Origin: Symsagittifera roscoffensis
Lineage: Eukaryota > Xenacoelomorpha > Acoela > Convolutidae
Assembly (NCBI RefSeq): GCF_963678635.1
Contig: NC_087067.1
Location: 56,829,964 to 56,893,963, forward strand
DNA length: 64,000 nt
Direction: 5' to 3'
Each line of letters opens with the position of its first letter. Position 1 is the stretch's first letter. The notes beneath the pieces are model-generated. The model saw only the letters and a list, made by a program, of their open reading frames with translations. It did not search any database and was not told the origin of the DNA. Positions 32,386-44,600 of this stretch are shown piece after piece. Both the position numbers and the translations under genes were made by a program.

Positions 32386-33397
32386 ACTTTCATTAGATTT
32401 GAAAATTGAACTATGAGGTCTACTTTTTCTTATATAAAACTACATGCTAATTTAAACAATCAGTTATTAGATACAAGTTTTTCTGTTTAACAGACTAATA
32501 TGTAGCCTTGCGAATAGGTCTGTCCGTAAACAACAGAATGGTGGAAGTTGATAATGCTAAATTGGTAAATGCGTTTGTGTATGGTGTTAACATGGTACAT
32601 GTGTATAGTTTATGTAATTTCTTCCTGTGTTAATTTTTCTTAGCCAAAAATGTTTAACTCTGGCGGCTTTATTTTAATTCGAGTTTTTCCCAAGTTATAT
32701 CCTGTAAATGGTGTTTTCAAAACTTTTTTTAATGAGGCCTTTCTCATTTCATAAATATTTGGGCAATTAAAGTCCTTCTTCATGCAAAATGCAGCAGAAT
32801 TTCGCCGAATTTTTATAATACATTTTTTAAATTGAATTGTATTTTTTCACGCATAATTTTGCGGTTTTCTGAATGTTTTTTTTTCATTTTGTGCTGAAAA
32901 GTATTTTAGTGCTAAATTTGAGATTGGAGATAACCGGATAAAATGAATTGAGACAAATTTTTCAAATTCAAATTTTTCAAAGTCGGTAAACTTTGTACAA
33001 ATGGGGTGCGGACAAAAATATTTAGATTTTAGCATGCCTCTTCATTATGCAACCCATTTTTGCAAAATTGAAAACAAAATAAACACCTCGGGTCAAATCA
33101 ATTGGTTCAAGTTTACGAAGGAAAGAGGCTCAATTTTAGTTTCTCTTACATCACTTTATCCTGCATTCTTCCTTAATTTGCAGCCAAAGGAATTGACCTT
33201 TTTAGTGATCTAATTTTGGTTTTAATATTTCGCGAAGAAATTGCATCATAAAAGTGCTCGCAATGTTTCAATTTATATATTTTTGGCCTAAAGTCTGTTA
33301 AAAAGTATGCCATCTGTCTCATAATTAAGCTTTCAGAAACTAACGAAATTTTGCTTGTTAAGCTGTATCGTATATTTCAGTGTTAAGGAAACTTTTC
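32386..33397. other. Non-coding region downstream of ZF-C, unit II
   Basis: Counterpart of 12321-13330; no supported gene. Confidence 0.45.
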
Positions 33398-34504
33398 AGC
33401 GCAAGGCAAGGTAGTGCGAGGAGCGGTGGGGCAGGGTAGAGCAGCGTCAGGTAGGGTAGGGAGAGCAGGGCAGGAAGAGGAGGGCAAGCCAGGGCATTTC
33501 GAGTAGGGGCGGGGCAGGGCAGCTGAAGGCAAAGAGGTGGGGAGGGGGGGGGGGGCGCAAAAGGCAACGCAGAGCCGGGTGAAGAGGGGCAAGCTCTGGT
33601 TGGGGCAGCGCAAGGCAGGGTAGAGCGAGGAAGGGCAACGCACGGCTGGAAGTGTGAGGCTGGGCAGAGCGAGGAGGGGCAAGGTATGTCAGGATGAGAA
33701 GTGGGCAAGGCAGGGCTGAGTAGGGCAGCGCAAGGCAGGGCAGGGCTAGGAGTGGATAGGTAGAATACGGCAGCGCAGGGCGAGAAGGACTAAGGCAGCA
33801 CAGAGCCAGGCGAGAAGCAAAGCCTGGATAGGGCAGGACAAGGCAGGGTAGGAAGTACTAGACAAGGTAGGACAAGGAGGGGCAAAACAGGACAGGGCGA
33901 GGAGGTGCAGTGTAGGGCAGCGCAAGGCAAGGCAAGGGTCCACACGGCAAGGATGTGCAAGGCGGGGTAGGGAGCGCAAGGCAATGCAGAGCCGCGTGAG
34001 GAGAGACAAGGCTTGGGTAGAGCAGCGCAAAGCAGGGCAGAGCGAGGAAGGGCAATGCAGGGCTAGAAGTGTAAGGCAGGGCTAGAAGTGTAAGGCAGGA
34101 CAGAGCGAGGAGGGGCCAGGTATGGCAGGGTGAGAAGTAGGCAAGGCAGGGCAGGTCGAGGAGGGGCTGGGTAGGGCAGCGCAAGGCAACGCAGGGCAGG
34201 GCGAGGAGTGGAAAGATAGGGTAGGGCAGTGCAGGGCCAGGCGAGGGGCAAAGCCTGGATATGGCAGGGCAAGGCAGGGTAGGGAGTACTAGACGGTGGG
34301 ACAAGGAGGGGCAAAGCAGGGTAGGGCAGCGCAAGGCGGGACAGCGCAAAGCAAGGCAAGAGTGCACACGACAAGGAGGGTTGGGAAGCGCAAGGCAGGA
34401 CAGGATGAGGAGGGGCAAGGCAGGATAGAGCAGCGCAAGGCAGGGCACGGTAAGCCAGGCAGGGCAAGGAGTTGCAAGGCAGGGTAGAGTGGCAAAAAGC
34501 AGGG
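33398..34504. repeat. G-rich pentanucleotide satellite, unit II
   Basis: Almost base-identical to 13331-14440 apart from the G run (G12) and single changes. Confidence 0.9.
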
Positions 34505-34974
34505 CATCCATCTATCTAGCCATCTATCATCCGTTCATCCATCCAACCAGCAATATATTAAGACATCTATCCAACCATGCATCCAGGCTGCGATCTGTCC
34601 AATCATCATTCATCCGTTCCAGTCATCAATTCATTTATCTAGCCATTCATCTTTTGTTCATTTGTTCAACCAGCAAGATATCAACCAATCCATCCAACCA
34701 TCAATCACTCAAACAATCTTTCCGTTTTTCCAACCATTCATCTGACCAGCTATCCATCTATCTAGCCATCCATCCTGCATACCACCGATGCATCAAGCCA
34801 TTCGTCAAGCTAACCACCGTAGTCCGTCGAGCGATTTATCCCGCCCTCCAGCAATATATCTCGTCAATAATCTATCCAGCAATCTATCTCCCTCCATCGA
34901 TCGATCGATCGGCTATCCATACTGACATCCATCGCTTCATGAGCCTTTATCTGTTCAGACAACCAACCAGATAG
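34505..34974. repeat. CCAT/CTAT block, unit II
   Basis: Counterpart of 14441-14910. Confidence 0.85.
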
Positions 34975-35289
34975 CCAAAAATTCAATCATTCCAGATTTT
35001 TTGTGTAAGATAAATGCCGTATTTTTTTCAGGAGCAGCTTTAGCTGCACAAGGCCGCTAGTTTAATCATGTTTCTATTTAATTTTTTGAACATAATGTCG
35101 GCCTAAAATTCACGCAAGTGACTCAAGGTATTCATTATACCTTTAAATGCGATTTTAAGCATCTCGACGTGTTAAGTTTTTTTCAACCTATTGTTTAAGG
35201 AAAGAATTTTTTTCAGGTTTAACCTATGTTTTTCAGTTGGAACTCAGTGTTTGCTTGAAGTAATTTGAAACTAGCTACTCAATAGTTGG

Positions 35290-35950
35290 ATGGTGTTAGT
35301 GTTTCCCCATGGTTGCGATTTTGGCCTTTAATTATGAATACCAATTTTTGTTAGCTTACAAGATCTGACGACTTTAGTGACTTTTTTGAAATTTGAAGTT
35401 CCCAACCCTGTACTCAGGGGTATTCATTCTTGCGTCGAAATATGAGCGCTCAAATGCTTGTAGTATTCGAGATATGAGGTTTGGTATGAGTATTTTTTCA
35501 AAATTGCAGAAAACTTGAAATTCTCAGCTCTGGGTTTGGCGTTGTCAGGGTACCCTTGGGCTTCTAAACTTTGCCTTCAATTGTGACTGCTCAAATCCTT
35601 CGACTTTTCGAGTTATTGATATTTTATATGATTTTTTCCCAAGTTTCAAAAAAGTTTTTGATTGAGAAAAAATCGAAAATTTGAAATTCACATGTGAGTA
35701 TTGGGCGGGTATTCTTAACAAATGAAAATCTTGAGGACTGTTGGGCTGGTTCAAATGCTTTTAACTTCCGAGGTTTGACGTCTCTAATGATTTTTTTCTT
35801 GCAAAAATTTTTAAGAAAGTTTTGATTTTCAAATTTTCACAATGTTTCCAATTCTCAGGGGTTGCAATTTGTGCTTTCAAATATAGCCGCTCAATTGCTT
35901 TTAGTTTCCGAAAGACGACTTTTATATGACTTTTCAATAAATTACTGGGT
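35290..35950. repeat. Degenerate satellite of about 150 bp period, unit II
   Basis: Cores at 35448, 35589, 35749 and 35889, the same 141/160/140 spacing as in unit I. Confidence 0.75.
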
Positions 35951-37687
35951 TGCGCCCCCTTTGCTCGATTGTTCTTGACAGTTCTCTTCCTCGGAAAGAA
36001 TCGCAAGAAACTGGATAGTAATTGAATTCAGAAATTAATATATAAATTGCCGAGTATAAGGACCGCTAAGTGGCCTGAATACAATTTATTAAGTATCAAG
36101 GAATTTAATCAGTGATAAGTTCCGGAAAGCTGCCTCTTGCAGTTCACTTTACAAACAATTCTAAACAACTCTTCAACTTTGCTTCACAAAACTTCACTAA
36201 AAATCTCGCGTCGAGAACTATCTTCAAAAATTTCACTAGTCACTCTCAGGACCCGTCTGAATTCTATAAGTCTCTCACTTGTTCTCTCTAACTAACGGAG
36301 AACCAACTATATTCTCTCTCAGTATCAACTGCTCTTTTCTCTGATTGAGAACCAACTACTCTTAGTAGTAGTTAACAATTGCTCTGTCCAGTTCGGTGGT
36401 TGTGCCTTAATCGCGTATCGTTATCTTTATTTACTTGCGGTTCGGTCAGCTTTGACAAATGACCCCTTGCATGATTTTATTTTAGTTCTTCATAACTTTT
36501 TCCCTTCCCCATCAATTGGGTAGTTCTCACAATTAAACTTCCATGATACTTGGACTTAAATTTGGTCATTTTTAATTTAATTGAACTATTTCGAACTTTA
36601 CCCTTTATTTGCTCCGCAGGACATCTGATCAGACAAACCCAACTAGAGAAAATTCGATCAATAGGTAGAGTTTTCATTCCGCTGGAAAGCTAAAAACTAA
36701 ATTCCACTTTCGAAAGTAGAAATCGTTCACGTTTTTTCGCGCCATTTCCAAGTTCGTATTTGGAGAGTGCTATTTACGTCACTTTCAGCAGATGAATTTC
36801 AATTGAACTCAAAAAGTTCATTTTACCTAAGTCAATCGATATTTTAAAACTTTTTACTGAAAATCAGCAAGACATATACAAGAGTCTTCACTACGTTCAT
36901 TACTCTTAATTAGAAACCACCCTCTGCAAACTAGAGCGTGAAAAATTTTTAATACTTTTCTTTAAGCAAGATCTTAAGTAGCTTCACTTCATTGTCTGGA
37001 ATTCTTTGTTGTTCCGACTATTGAAATGGGAGAAAAGTTTGCATTCGTGAGTGTTTTAGATTTTTTTCTTTTTGTTCTCCACGCAAAATCAGGTCCCACA
37101 AATACTGATTGGAATGTGTCGAGGGATATATAAGTTTAATGCACTTTTAGAAGTGATTTGGAGGACAGTAGAAAATTCTCAAAAAATTGCCAATGTCGAG
37201 AAAAAACCGTACAAAATTTCTGAAATTTAGTCAAATTTCAAGCCAGTGGAGCGATCGAGTAGTGTTGGTTATATGAAAACATTTCAAAAAAAAATTGATT
37301 TTATTGAAATAAAAACTGGTATGTAAGCTTCATTCATCACTTCTTTGGTAATACAACTTTTCAAAAAACTTATTGTGCAAAAAATAAGAGTCGATGAACA
37401 GAGAGTGAAGACTCTTGCAAAGAAATAATTTTCTGCTTTTATTTCAGGAAAAGTCCAAAAACTCATTCACCTTCAATTTTGATTTTCCGCGATTTGACTT
37501 TTGATTTGTTTTTCATTTCATTTGTTAAAAGAAAAGCAAACTCTACTATCGAACGGCAGATGCTTGGAGGTCTTTAAAAAAGTGATTGACTTCAAACTTC
37601 ATGAGTGGATTTCAGTTTTAAATTTTCTCAGTAGAATAAAAATTGTATTTATTGATGCATTTTTCTCATATTGGCTATTTTTATCAA
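35951..37687. other. Non-coding stretch, unit II
   Basis: Counterpart of the first half of 276-3550. It includes the inverted-repeat pair with arms near 36879-36908 and 37386-37418. Confidence 0.55.
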
Positions 37688-37991
37688 GACAATATACCAC
37701 TTTCGTGTCTGCCATCAGGAGCAATAGTTTTTGGCTTGCGCTGTTTGCGATTACGGACCTCTTGGTTTTCACTATATGACTGATAATGTATTTTTGTTTG
37801 TAATTTTCAAAATGTGTACGTAGTAAATTTATTTAGTGGTAAAAAAATTCCTGTCAGTGCCTCTAATTTTTGTGCAAATTAGGTTTTTTGTTTTGTTAGT
37901 GATTTGTGTTGTATTATATTTCTTACATTCCACTTACTGTCCATTTCTGTTCACAATATGATTTGTTCTACTCAAAAAAAAATTGCAATGG
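37688..37991. other. 304-bp replacement segment private to unit II
   Basis: Units I and III have about 1370 bp here (17625-18994 in unit I). Unit II instead has 304 bp of AT-rich DNA with no match elsewhere in the window, bounded by tatcaa on the left and gaattcaatg on the right. It ends in an A run followed by ttgcaatggg. It may be filler captured during repair or a truncated mobile element. Confidence 0.85.
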
Positions 37992-38214
37992 GAATTCAAT
38001 GATATTCTTAAAACAAACACTTGAGACGAACTTCGCCATGAGAACAATCAGTTGTACACAAAGTGCGTTCTCATTTCTTGTTCAACGCCCGAATTATTTG
38101 TCTCAAATTAATTTAATTCACGGGATACAATTGCTGCATGTGCGCACAAAAAGATTTGGGGGCAAAATAAACCACTGCTTAATTTAACACAATAATAACA
38201 GAACACATCCCGGG

Positions 38215-38480
38215 TTGCAATTTTCGAGTTCATTTCGAACGACTCGGCCAAAAATAGCTATTTTTCGATGGAGTCGACCAAAAACGGCTATGTTTCGACA
38301 CACTCGACTGAACGAAAAATATGTTCGACTCAAGCGTGCTATTTTTCGATCTATTCAACTGAAACTGGCTTCCGAAATTATTCGACTGAGATGTTTCAAC
38401 CGACTACACAAAGAAAAAATGCGTTCGACCCAAGCGTAGATTAGACAAAAACCGGCTACTTTTCGACCGAACGAAAGAAA
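38215..38480. repeat. 30-bp minisatellite, unit II
   Basis: Counterpart of 19218-19480. Confidence 0.65.
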
Positions 38481-38499
38481 AACTGTTCCGATTTCATAT

Positions 38500-38690
38500 T
38501 GAATCAGAAAAATGGAATTTATTTTGCCCACAAAGCGTGATACCGCCGCCATCATAAAATCAAACTGTTCATATCCTTTTGCAAAATGAATGGAAACCAA
38601 TAGCTAAAGTATTGGGAAAACTCGTATATAACGTTTAAACCTTTGGGAGTGAAAACGACTCTTCTCGTGAAATACGAACATTAGCGACAC
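38500..38690. repeat. Dispersed 190-bp repeat copy A, unit II
   Basis: Partner copy B is at 46088-46290. Confidence 0.7.
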
Positions 38691-38987
38691 TAGCTGGCTG
38701 TATGATTGCGTGGTTGCTTTCGCTATACAGTAGAAAAAACCATGTGCGAAACTACCGAATTGTAATTCTAAGATCGATAAATATATATCATATGACGATA
38801 ATGAATGAATTCATTTTGTCATGAATGAACTTGTGAATATGAACCTGATTCGAAAAAAACAAGGGAATTGCCATGAACAATATAATGTGATTACGTGTAA
38901 ATGAGTATATTTTTATATCCTGAATGAGTTTGACTTGTTTCTGCCGTATGGTCTTTTTGATAGGAGACTTCTTACCCATATATTTGA
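38691..38987 (+). repeat. Direct repeat copy 1, unit II
   Basis: Its partner is split into 39893-40071 and 44644-44757 by the LINE. Confidence 0.7.
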
Positions 38988-40133
38988 ATTCGTACTTTTT
39001 AATTTTTTTGTTGTATTTTTGGTTCTACAGTTATTTTCAAAAAGGTTGTCGGCTCAGATGATGCTCGATAAACGTTTTTGAATTTATATCAAACGTATCG
39101 ATTGTGTTCCTATTAATTTTTTAGAAATAAGGTTTAAACTCAATAAGTTCAAGAAAAAATATCATGCACCAAAGAAAACATCAGGATGGTTTCCAATTGG
39201 AGTATGTTGCCTCTTTAGTGAGCCAATTGGGCTCATTTCGTGTTATATTATTTAATCCATTTGACTACACTCAATTTTGTGAATGGTTACAAAGGGTTTG
39301 AGATGTTTTAGGGGGGACTTTGCTTTCTCAAATGAACAGACGACAAATGTGAGATACTATATTCCGCTTGATATGGATTTCACAAAACTACATCAGAAAT
39401 GCTCTTTCAATGAAATTCAAAGCTTCTCCGTTATATGCGACGACTATACAGCTACTTTTGTTTTCGAATTGCCCAGAGAAGTTTTCCGTCTCAATTATGA
39501 AGACGGTTATGAAGGTGATGATGAATCTTTCGAAACCATCAAAAAGCCGGAAGGTTTCCCGGAATTGATAAAAAGCAACGGGCCTAACCTTTTTGGAGCC
39601 AGGAGAAGTTACAAATTTTCATCAAAGATGATATTATTTCATTTTCCCACTGCCAAATTAACTCTAAGCCTTCTTATTTCTGGTCCGACTATAACTATTT
39701 TATGTCAGCCCTGCTGTGCGAAGGAAACGTCATCTACGTAAATTAGTGTTTGTATTGTAGTGTATTAGTGTGTGTTAGTTACTAATTGACAGGCTAGTGT
39801 TTGTGGTCACTGGAACTGTCATCGAAGGGGAAGAAGATAAAAAATACAAGCCAGTTTTCCCTGGACTGTACCACGTGACTAGTAGCTGGCTGTATGATTG
39901 CGTCGTTGCTTTCGCTATACAGTAGAAACTACCGAATTGTAATTCTAAGATCGATAAATATATATCATATGTCGATAATGAATGAATTCAACTTGTCATG
40001 AAAGAACTTGTGAATATGAACCTGATTCGAAAAAAAAACAAAGGAATTGGAATGAACAATATAATGTGATTAATTTATGTGAAAATCAGTTTCGAGAATC
40101 AAAATTCAAAGGAAAAGAAGCGTGAAAGAAGAA

Positions 40134-40823
40134 ATGAACCACCTTGAAGATACGAGTCCCAGTTTAGCACCTGTGGCTGAAGAGACCTTCTACACTTCAG
40201 AGAACAGTGGGGGTGAATCTTTGGATGGGGGCAATTTAGTGTATGCTCCCTGGGTTGACAGGTACTACTATCCGGCCGAGATCAAACGAGTAGAAAACGC
40301 ACCTAAAGATTCAGCAAAGAAACATCAACAATGCACTGTGGTTTATCACGAACCAGAATCGACTGAAACTGATGCAGACCCACAGTCTCTAAAAGACAAT
40401 GAAATACCTCGCAAGCAAGTTCACTACAAGCGAATATTCAACCATGAAAAATTACCAGTTGGTTCAGTTGTTCACGCCCAGAAAGATCCGAATGACTGCA
40501 CGAGTTTCGAAAGGGGAGTTATTACTCAGGTTATGGGCAGTTGCTTCGACCGGACGTTGGCGAAGTTCAACTATGCATATATGGTGTTGTTTGAAGAGTC
40601 GCAGGAGGTTTTGCCGATGAAAAGAGACCAGGTAATAATTGAACTGCAGAACCTCAAATCAGTGATGACAAAATTGTCCCAAGAGCTGTCTCCGAGTCCT
40701 AAGATCAACCTCATGTTCAAGAGTCTCAGTCTGGATTCGAAGGACGAAAGGTGGAAGACAAAATACAATCCAGCTGACGATCCATTTCGGAGACCTTTGC
40801 CACCGCCAATTCACGCACAGTGA
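40134..40823 (+). CDS. Tudor-like protein ORF inside the LINE insertion, unit II
   Basis: 229 residues; two residues are lost (SQEKILSPSP became SQELSPSP) in the linker after the second Tudor-like module. The frame is kept and no stop has arisen. Downstream AATAAA at about 40941. Confidence 0.65.
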   Translation: MNHLEDTSPSLAPVAEETFYTSENSGGESLDGGNLVYAPWVDRYYYPAEIKRVENAPKDSAKKHQQCTVVYHEPESTETDADPQSLKDNEIPRKQVHYKRIFNHEKLPVGSVVHAQKDPNDCTSFERGVITQVMGSCFDRTLAKFNYAYMVLFEESQEVLPMKRDQVIIELQNLKSVMTKLSQELSPSPKINLMFKSLSLDSKDERWKTKYNPADDPFRRPLPPPIHAQ

Positions 40824-41540
40824 TGAGCTTGTTTTAATTAGCCGAGTCTTTTTAAATAGAACAAATATTGATGATTGCTGTTTCAGTTTAGAAAAATCAT
40901 AAGCTCTTTTAGCACGAACAGTGATGGGCATTTTATTTTGAATAAAATCTGTTGTTTTGCTCCCAACTATTTCTTGAAAAGCTTGTTAAATAAGACAGGG
41001 CAGTTCATTTTCATTTTTGCCGTCAATTTCCCCTCCGTTTGGCTCATCTTCAGATCGGAAATTGAATTCCCGGCTCGTCATCGATTCCATTGTTCACACA
41101 GGCCATGGAGAAGTCATTTAGACACCAATCTATTTTATCCCTTGGCACTCATGCATATGGATATACTATAGCCTCAGGGTATGCGGGAGTTGTGTTGCGG
41201 CTCCTCAGGGAGTGGCGTCCCTGCCCTGCATAGCTATGGGGGCGGCCTGTACATCTTTTACAGTTCAGGCTGCCCTGGGTTTTTGGTCATTAACCATGGC
41301 CTAGGCGGGATGAGGAAACGCAAATGGCGAAATGGCGTGCTGCATATAGTAATGTAGCTTAACATTTCCCCCACGCTGGACCCTCAGCGGTGTGGTAGAC
41401 TTTGAGGCGTAGAGGACTTCAAATCCTCGCAAACGGCTGACTGTCATGCGGCATATGCGGCACCCGAACGAGTAACGTTCACTGCAGGTTGGCGACAGGA
41501 AGGGCATCCGGCCATCAAACTTCGCCCCAAATCCCTTACA

Positions 41541-44500
41541 ATGTCATACACAACAAGCTCTGGCCCTCAGTCCCGTGCCCCCCTTAAATGGGGAGAGGGT
41601 GCTAAAAATCTCACGGTCTTTACTTCTTTCGTTTTAGGTACGCTAAACATTGGCACGCTCAAAAGCAAGTCTATTGAGCTGTGTCAGTTGTTATCCAGGA
41701 GGAAAGTAGACATCTGTTGTCTGCAGGAGGTCCGCTATAGAAATGAAGGCACACGTTACTTTGGTGAAGGGTCGGAAAGGTATAAACTTCTATGGAAGGG
41801 AAACAATGAAGGTACAAACGGCGTCGGAATACTTGTGAAAGACAGGTTAACGGAGAATATTCTATCCGTGGAGAGATTATCTGACCGCATTATATGTGCT
41901 AAGGTGATAATTGAAAGCAAAATTTACAACTTTGTTTCTGTTTATGCTCCCCAGCAGGGCCGCCTTGATATAGAGAAAGATTTGTTTTATATGGCGCTTT
42001 GCGACTTTCTATTTAAATTGCCAAATAAAGAAGAGGTGGTCATTGCTGGCGACATGAACGGACACTGTGGTTCGGACCAAATAAACTACGAATCAGTTCT
42101 TGGCAGGTATGGAGTGGGAGGAAGAAACCCTGAGGGTATCAGAGTCCTGGATCTATGCCTTGCCCATAATCTTCAGATAGCAAATACATTCTTCAGGAAA
42201 AGGGAACAACAGCATTGGACCTATGCCAGTGGCGATAGACGCAGTCAGCTGGATCTGTTCCTATGCAATCGAAATGTTCGGCGTAATATCACGAATTTCA
42301 CGACTTTCCCAGGAGAATGTATAGCACCGCAACATAAACTATGCTGTGCATATTTCAAAGTTAGATGTTCTAAGACAAAGAAAGCGAAAGGCCAGATAAC
42401 CACGATTAAATCGCATAAATTGAAGGATGCAGTGCATCAAAGCCAGTTAAATGAGAAGTTGAGTGAAAAATTGTCACCAAATATTTCCTGGAAAGAATTA
42501 CAACACGCAATTGTAGATTCAGCTAGGACAGTTTGTGGAGTGAAAAGCAACAAGAAACAATTCAATCATGACAATTGGTGGTGGGACGAAGCTATGAGGG
42601 AGACACTGAAAGCAAAGCGGGAAGCCTATAAAAAGTTCAAGGCCAGTGACACAACTGCAAACAAACTCGTATACGCCGAGTTGAAAAAGAAGGCCAAACG
42701 AGAAGTTTCTAGAGCTAAAGCTAACGCATGTCAAAGGTGGTGTGCAGACTTAAATAGCAAAAAAGGTCGTGAGAAAATGTTCCGACTGGCTAGATGCACA
42801 GCTACCGAAAGTCATGATGTTCGGGGAGGTAAATTCATTAAGAACGAAAGTGGCATACTCCTCACTGACGGGACTGATGTCCTCGAAAGATGGCGCGAGT
42901 ATTTTGACTCGCTCTCTTCCAAACCAGCCATCGGTTCTATGATGGACTCTCTTCCCATACATGGGCCTATCAGGGAAATTACCGAAACTGAAGTTGGCAA
43001 GGCAGTTATGCATTCATCTGACGGTAAAACACCCGGACCATCGTCCATAACGGCTGAAATGCTGAAAGCCTTGGACGCATCCAATTTCTCTGTCTTGACA
43101 AGCGTTCTACAAAGTGTCATTGACTCGGGGAAAATCCCGGATGAGTGGTGCACGAGTGATACCGTGACCATCTACAAAGGAAAAGGGGACCCCTTGCTAT
43201 GTGGATCGTACAGGGGGATTCGCCTATTAGAGCACCCTATGAAGGTTTTTGAGCGTGTCATCGAATCACGCCTTCGCGGCATTGTATCGATAAATGACAG
43301 ACAAAGAGGCTTTATGCCTAACCGAAGCGCAACCGATGCTATTCATCTGCTCCGTAGGTTGCAGGAAAAGTTCTTAGCAAAGAAACAAAAGCTTTATCAT
43401 GTCTTTGTAGACTTAGAAAAAGCCTTCGATAAAGTACCAAGATATTTGATCGAGTGGTCTCTTAGGAGACAATACGTCCCTGAGAATCTAGTCAAAACGG
43501 TCATGTCGTTATACAGAAACTCGGTCTCCTGTATGAGGCGAGGAAATCAAAGGTCAAACCAATTCCAGGTCAACACTGGTGTGCACCAGGGCTCTGTCTT
43601 GAGTCCACTGCTCTTCATTCTGATAATTGAAGAACTCACCAAGGAATGTGGTGACGGAATTCCATGGGAAATTCTGTTTGCAGACGACTTGGTGCTGACA
43701 AGTGAGACCTTCGAGGGCGTGTTGCAAAAGTTTGCAAAGTGGAGAACAATTTTTGAATCAAATGGCATGAAAGTTAACATGGACAAAACGAAGTTAATGG
43801 TTACCGGGGAAGAGGGAAAGACCATAAAGTCGGGTGATTACCCTTGTGGGGTTTGCAGCAAAGGGGTCGGTAGTAATTCTATGATGTGTACTTCATGCAG
43901 GCTATGGGTACACAGAAGGTGCAGTGGCTTGCGGGCAAGCCAACGCCTCTCTGAAACCTTTGTTTGCAAAGTTTGCCAGAATCCCAAATCCAAGGCAACA
44001 GATAGTAAAATCACACTTGCAGATGGTGAAATTGAAAAGGTGGGTCAGTTCAAATATCTGGGGGACATGCTTCATCCGGATGGGAAGGTGGAAACTGCTG
44101 TGCGAGCCCGCATAAATTCCTTCTGGTTGAAGTTTAGAGAACTATCCAGACTCTTATTGGATAAGAATCTTCCACTTGTTCCGCGGGTTTTGATCTACAA
44201 GAGCTGTCTGCGTCCAGTGTTGTTATATGGAGCTGAAACTTGGTCAATGACAGACTCAAATTTTAAAATATTGAGATCAACGGAACTTAAAGTACTGCGA
44301 TGGGTAATTGGTACTGACCTACATATGATCGCTTCTCGTTCTATTTATGAGCGTTGCGGTATTGACCATCTAGACATTTATTTGAGGAGGTCCCGTCTTC
44401 GGTGGTTCGGGCACACTCAGAGGAGCGTGCTCCTTGCAAATGCGCTAACAAACGTTTGTGTCCCCGGACCCAGATCAAAGGGTAGGCCGAAGAAGACATG

Positions 44501-44600
44501 GGACAAAACAATAGAGGAAGACCTATCCTTGCTGGGACTGAAAAAGGAGGAAGCCATGGACAGGGATTTGTGGAAGGCATTGTTGTCTAACCCCGTGTAG
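41541..44600 (+). CDS. LINE ORF2: endonuclease-reverse transcriptase, unit II
   Basis: 1019 residues, intact, with FADD and the PHD-like Cys/His cluster preserved. It differs from unit I at residues 207 (Leu) and 669 (Asn), neither at a catalytic position. Confidence 0.95.
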   Translation: MSYTTSSGPQSRAPLKWGEGAKNLTVFTSFVLGTLNIGTLKSKSIELCQLLSRRKVDICCLQEVRYRNEGTRYFGEGSERYKLLWKGNNEGTNGVGILVKDRLTENILSVERLSDRIICAKVIIESKIYNFVSVYAPQQGRLDIEKDLFYMALCDFLFKLPNKEEVVIAGDMNGHCGSDQINYESVLGRYGVGGRNPEGIRVLDLCLAHNLQIANTFFRKREQQHWTYASGDRRSQLDLFLCNRNVRRNITNFTTFPGECIAPQHKLCCAYFKVRCSKTKKAKGQITTIKSHKLKDAVHQSQLNEKLSEKLSPNISWKELQHAIVDSARTVCGVKSNKKQFNHDNWWWDEAMRETLKAKREAYKKFKASDTTANKLVYAELKKKAKREVSRAKANACQRWCADLNSKKGREKMFRLARCTATESHDVRGGKFIKNESGILLTDGTDVLERWREYFDSLSSKPAIGSMMDSLPIHGPIREITETEVGKAVMHSSDGKTPGPSSITAEMLKALDASNFSVLTSVLQSVIDSGKIPDEWCTSDTVTIYKGKGDPLLCGSYRGIRLLEHPMKVFERVIESRLRGIVSINDRQRGFMPNRSATDAIHLLRRLQEKFLAKKQKLYHVFVDLEKAFDKVPRYLIEWSLRRQYVPENLVKTVMSLYRNSVSCMRRGNQRSNQFQVNTGVHQGSVLSPLLFILIIEELTKECGDGIPWEILFADDLVLTSETFEGVLQKFAKWRTIFESNGMKVNMDKTKLMVTGEEGKTIKSGDYPCGVCSKGVGSNSMMCTSCRLWVHRRCSGLRASQRLSETFVCKVCQNPKSKATDSKITLADGEIEKVGQFKYLGDMLHPDGKVETAVRARINSFWLKFRELSRLLLDKNLPLVPRVLIYKSCLRPVLLYGAETWSMTDSNFKILRSTELKVLRWVIGTDLHMIASRSIYERCGIDHLDIYLRRSRLRWFGHTQRSVLLANALTNVCVPGPRSKGRPKKTWDKTIEEDLSLLGLKKEEAMDRDLWKALLSNPV

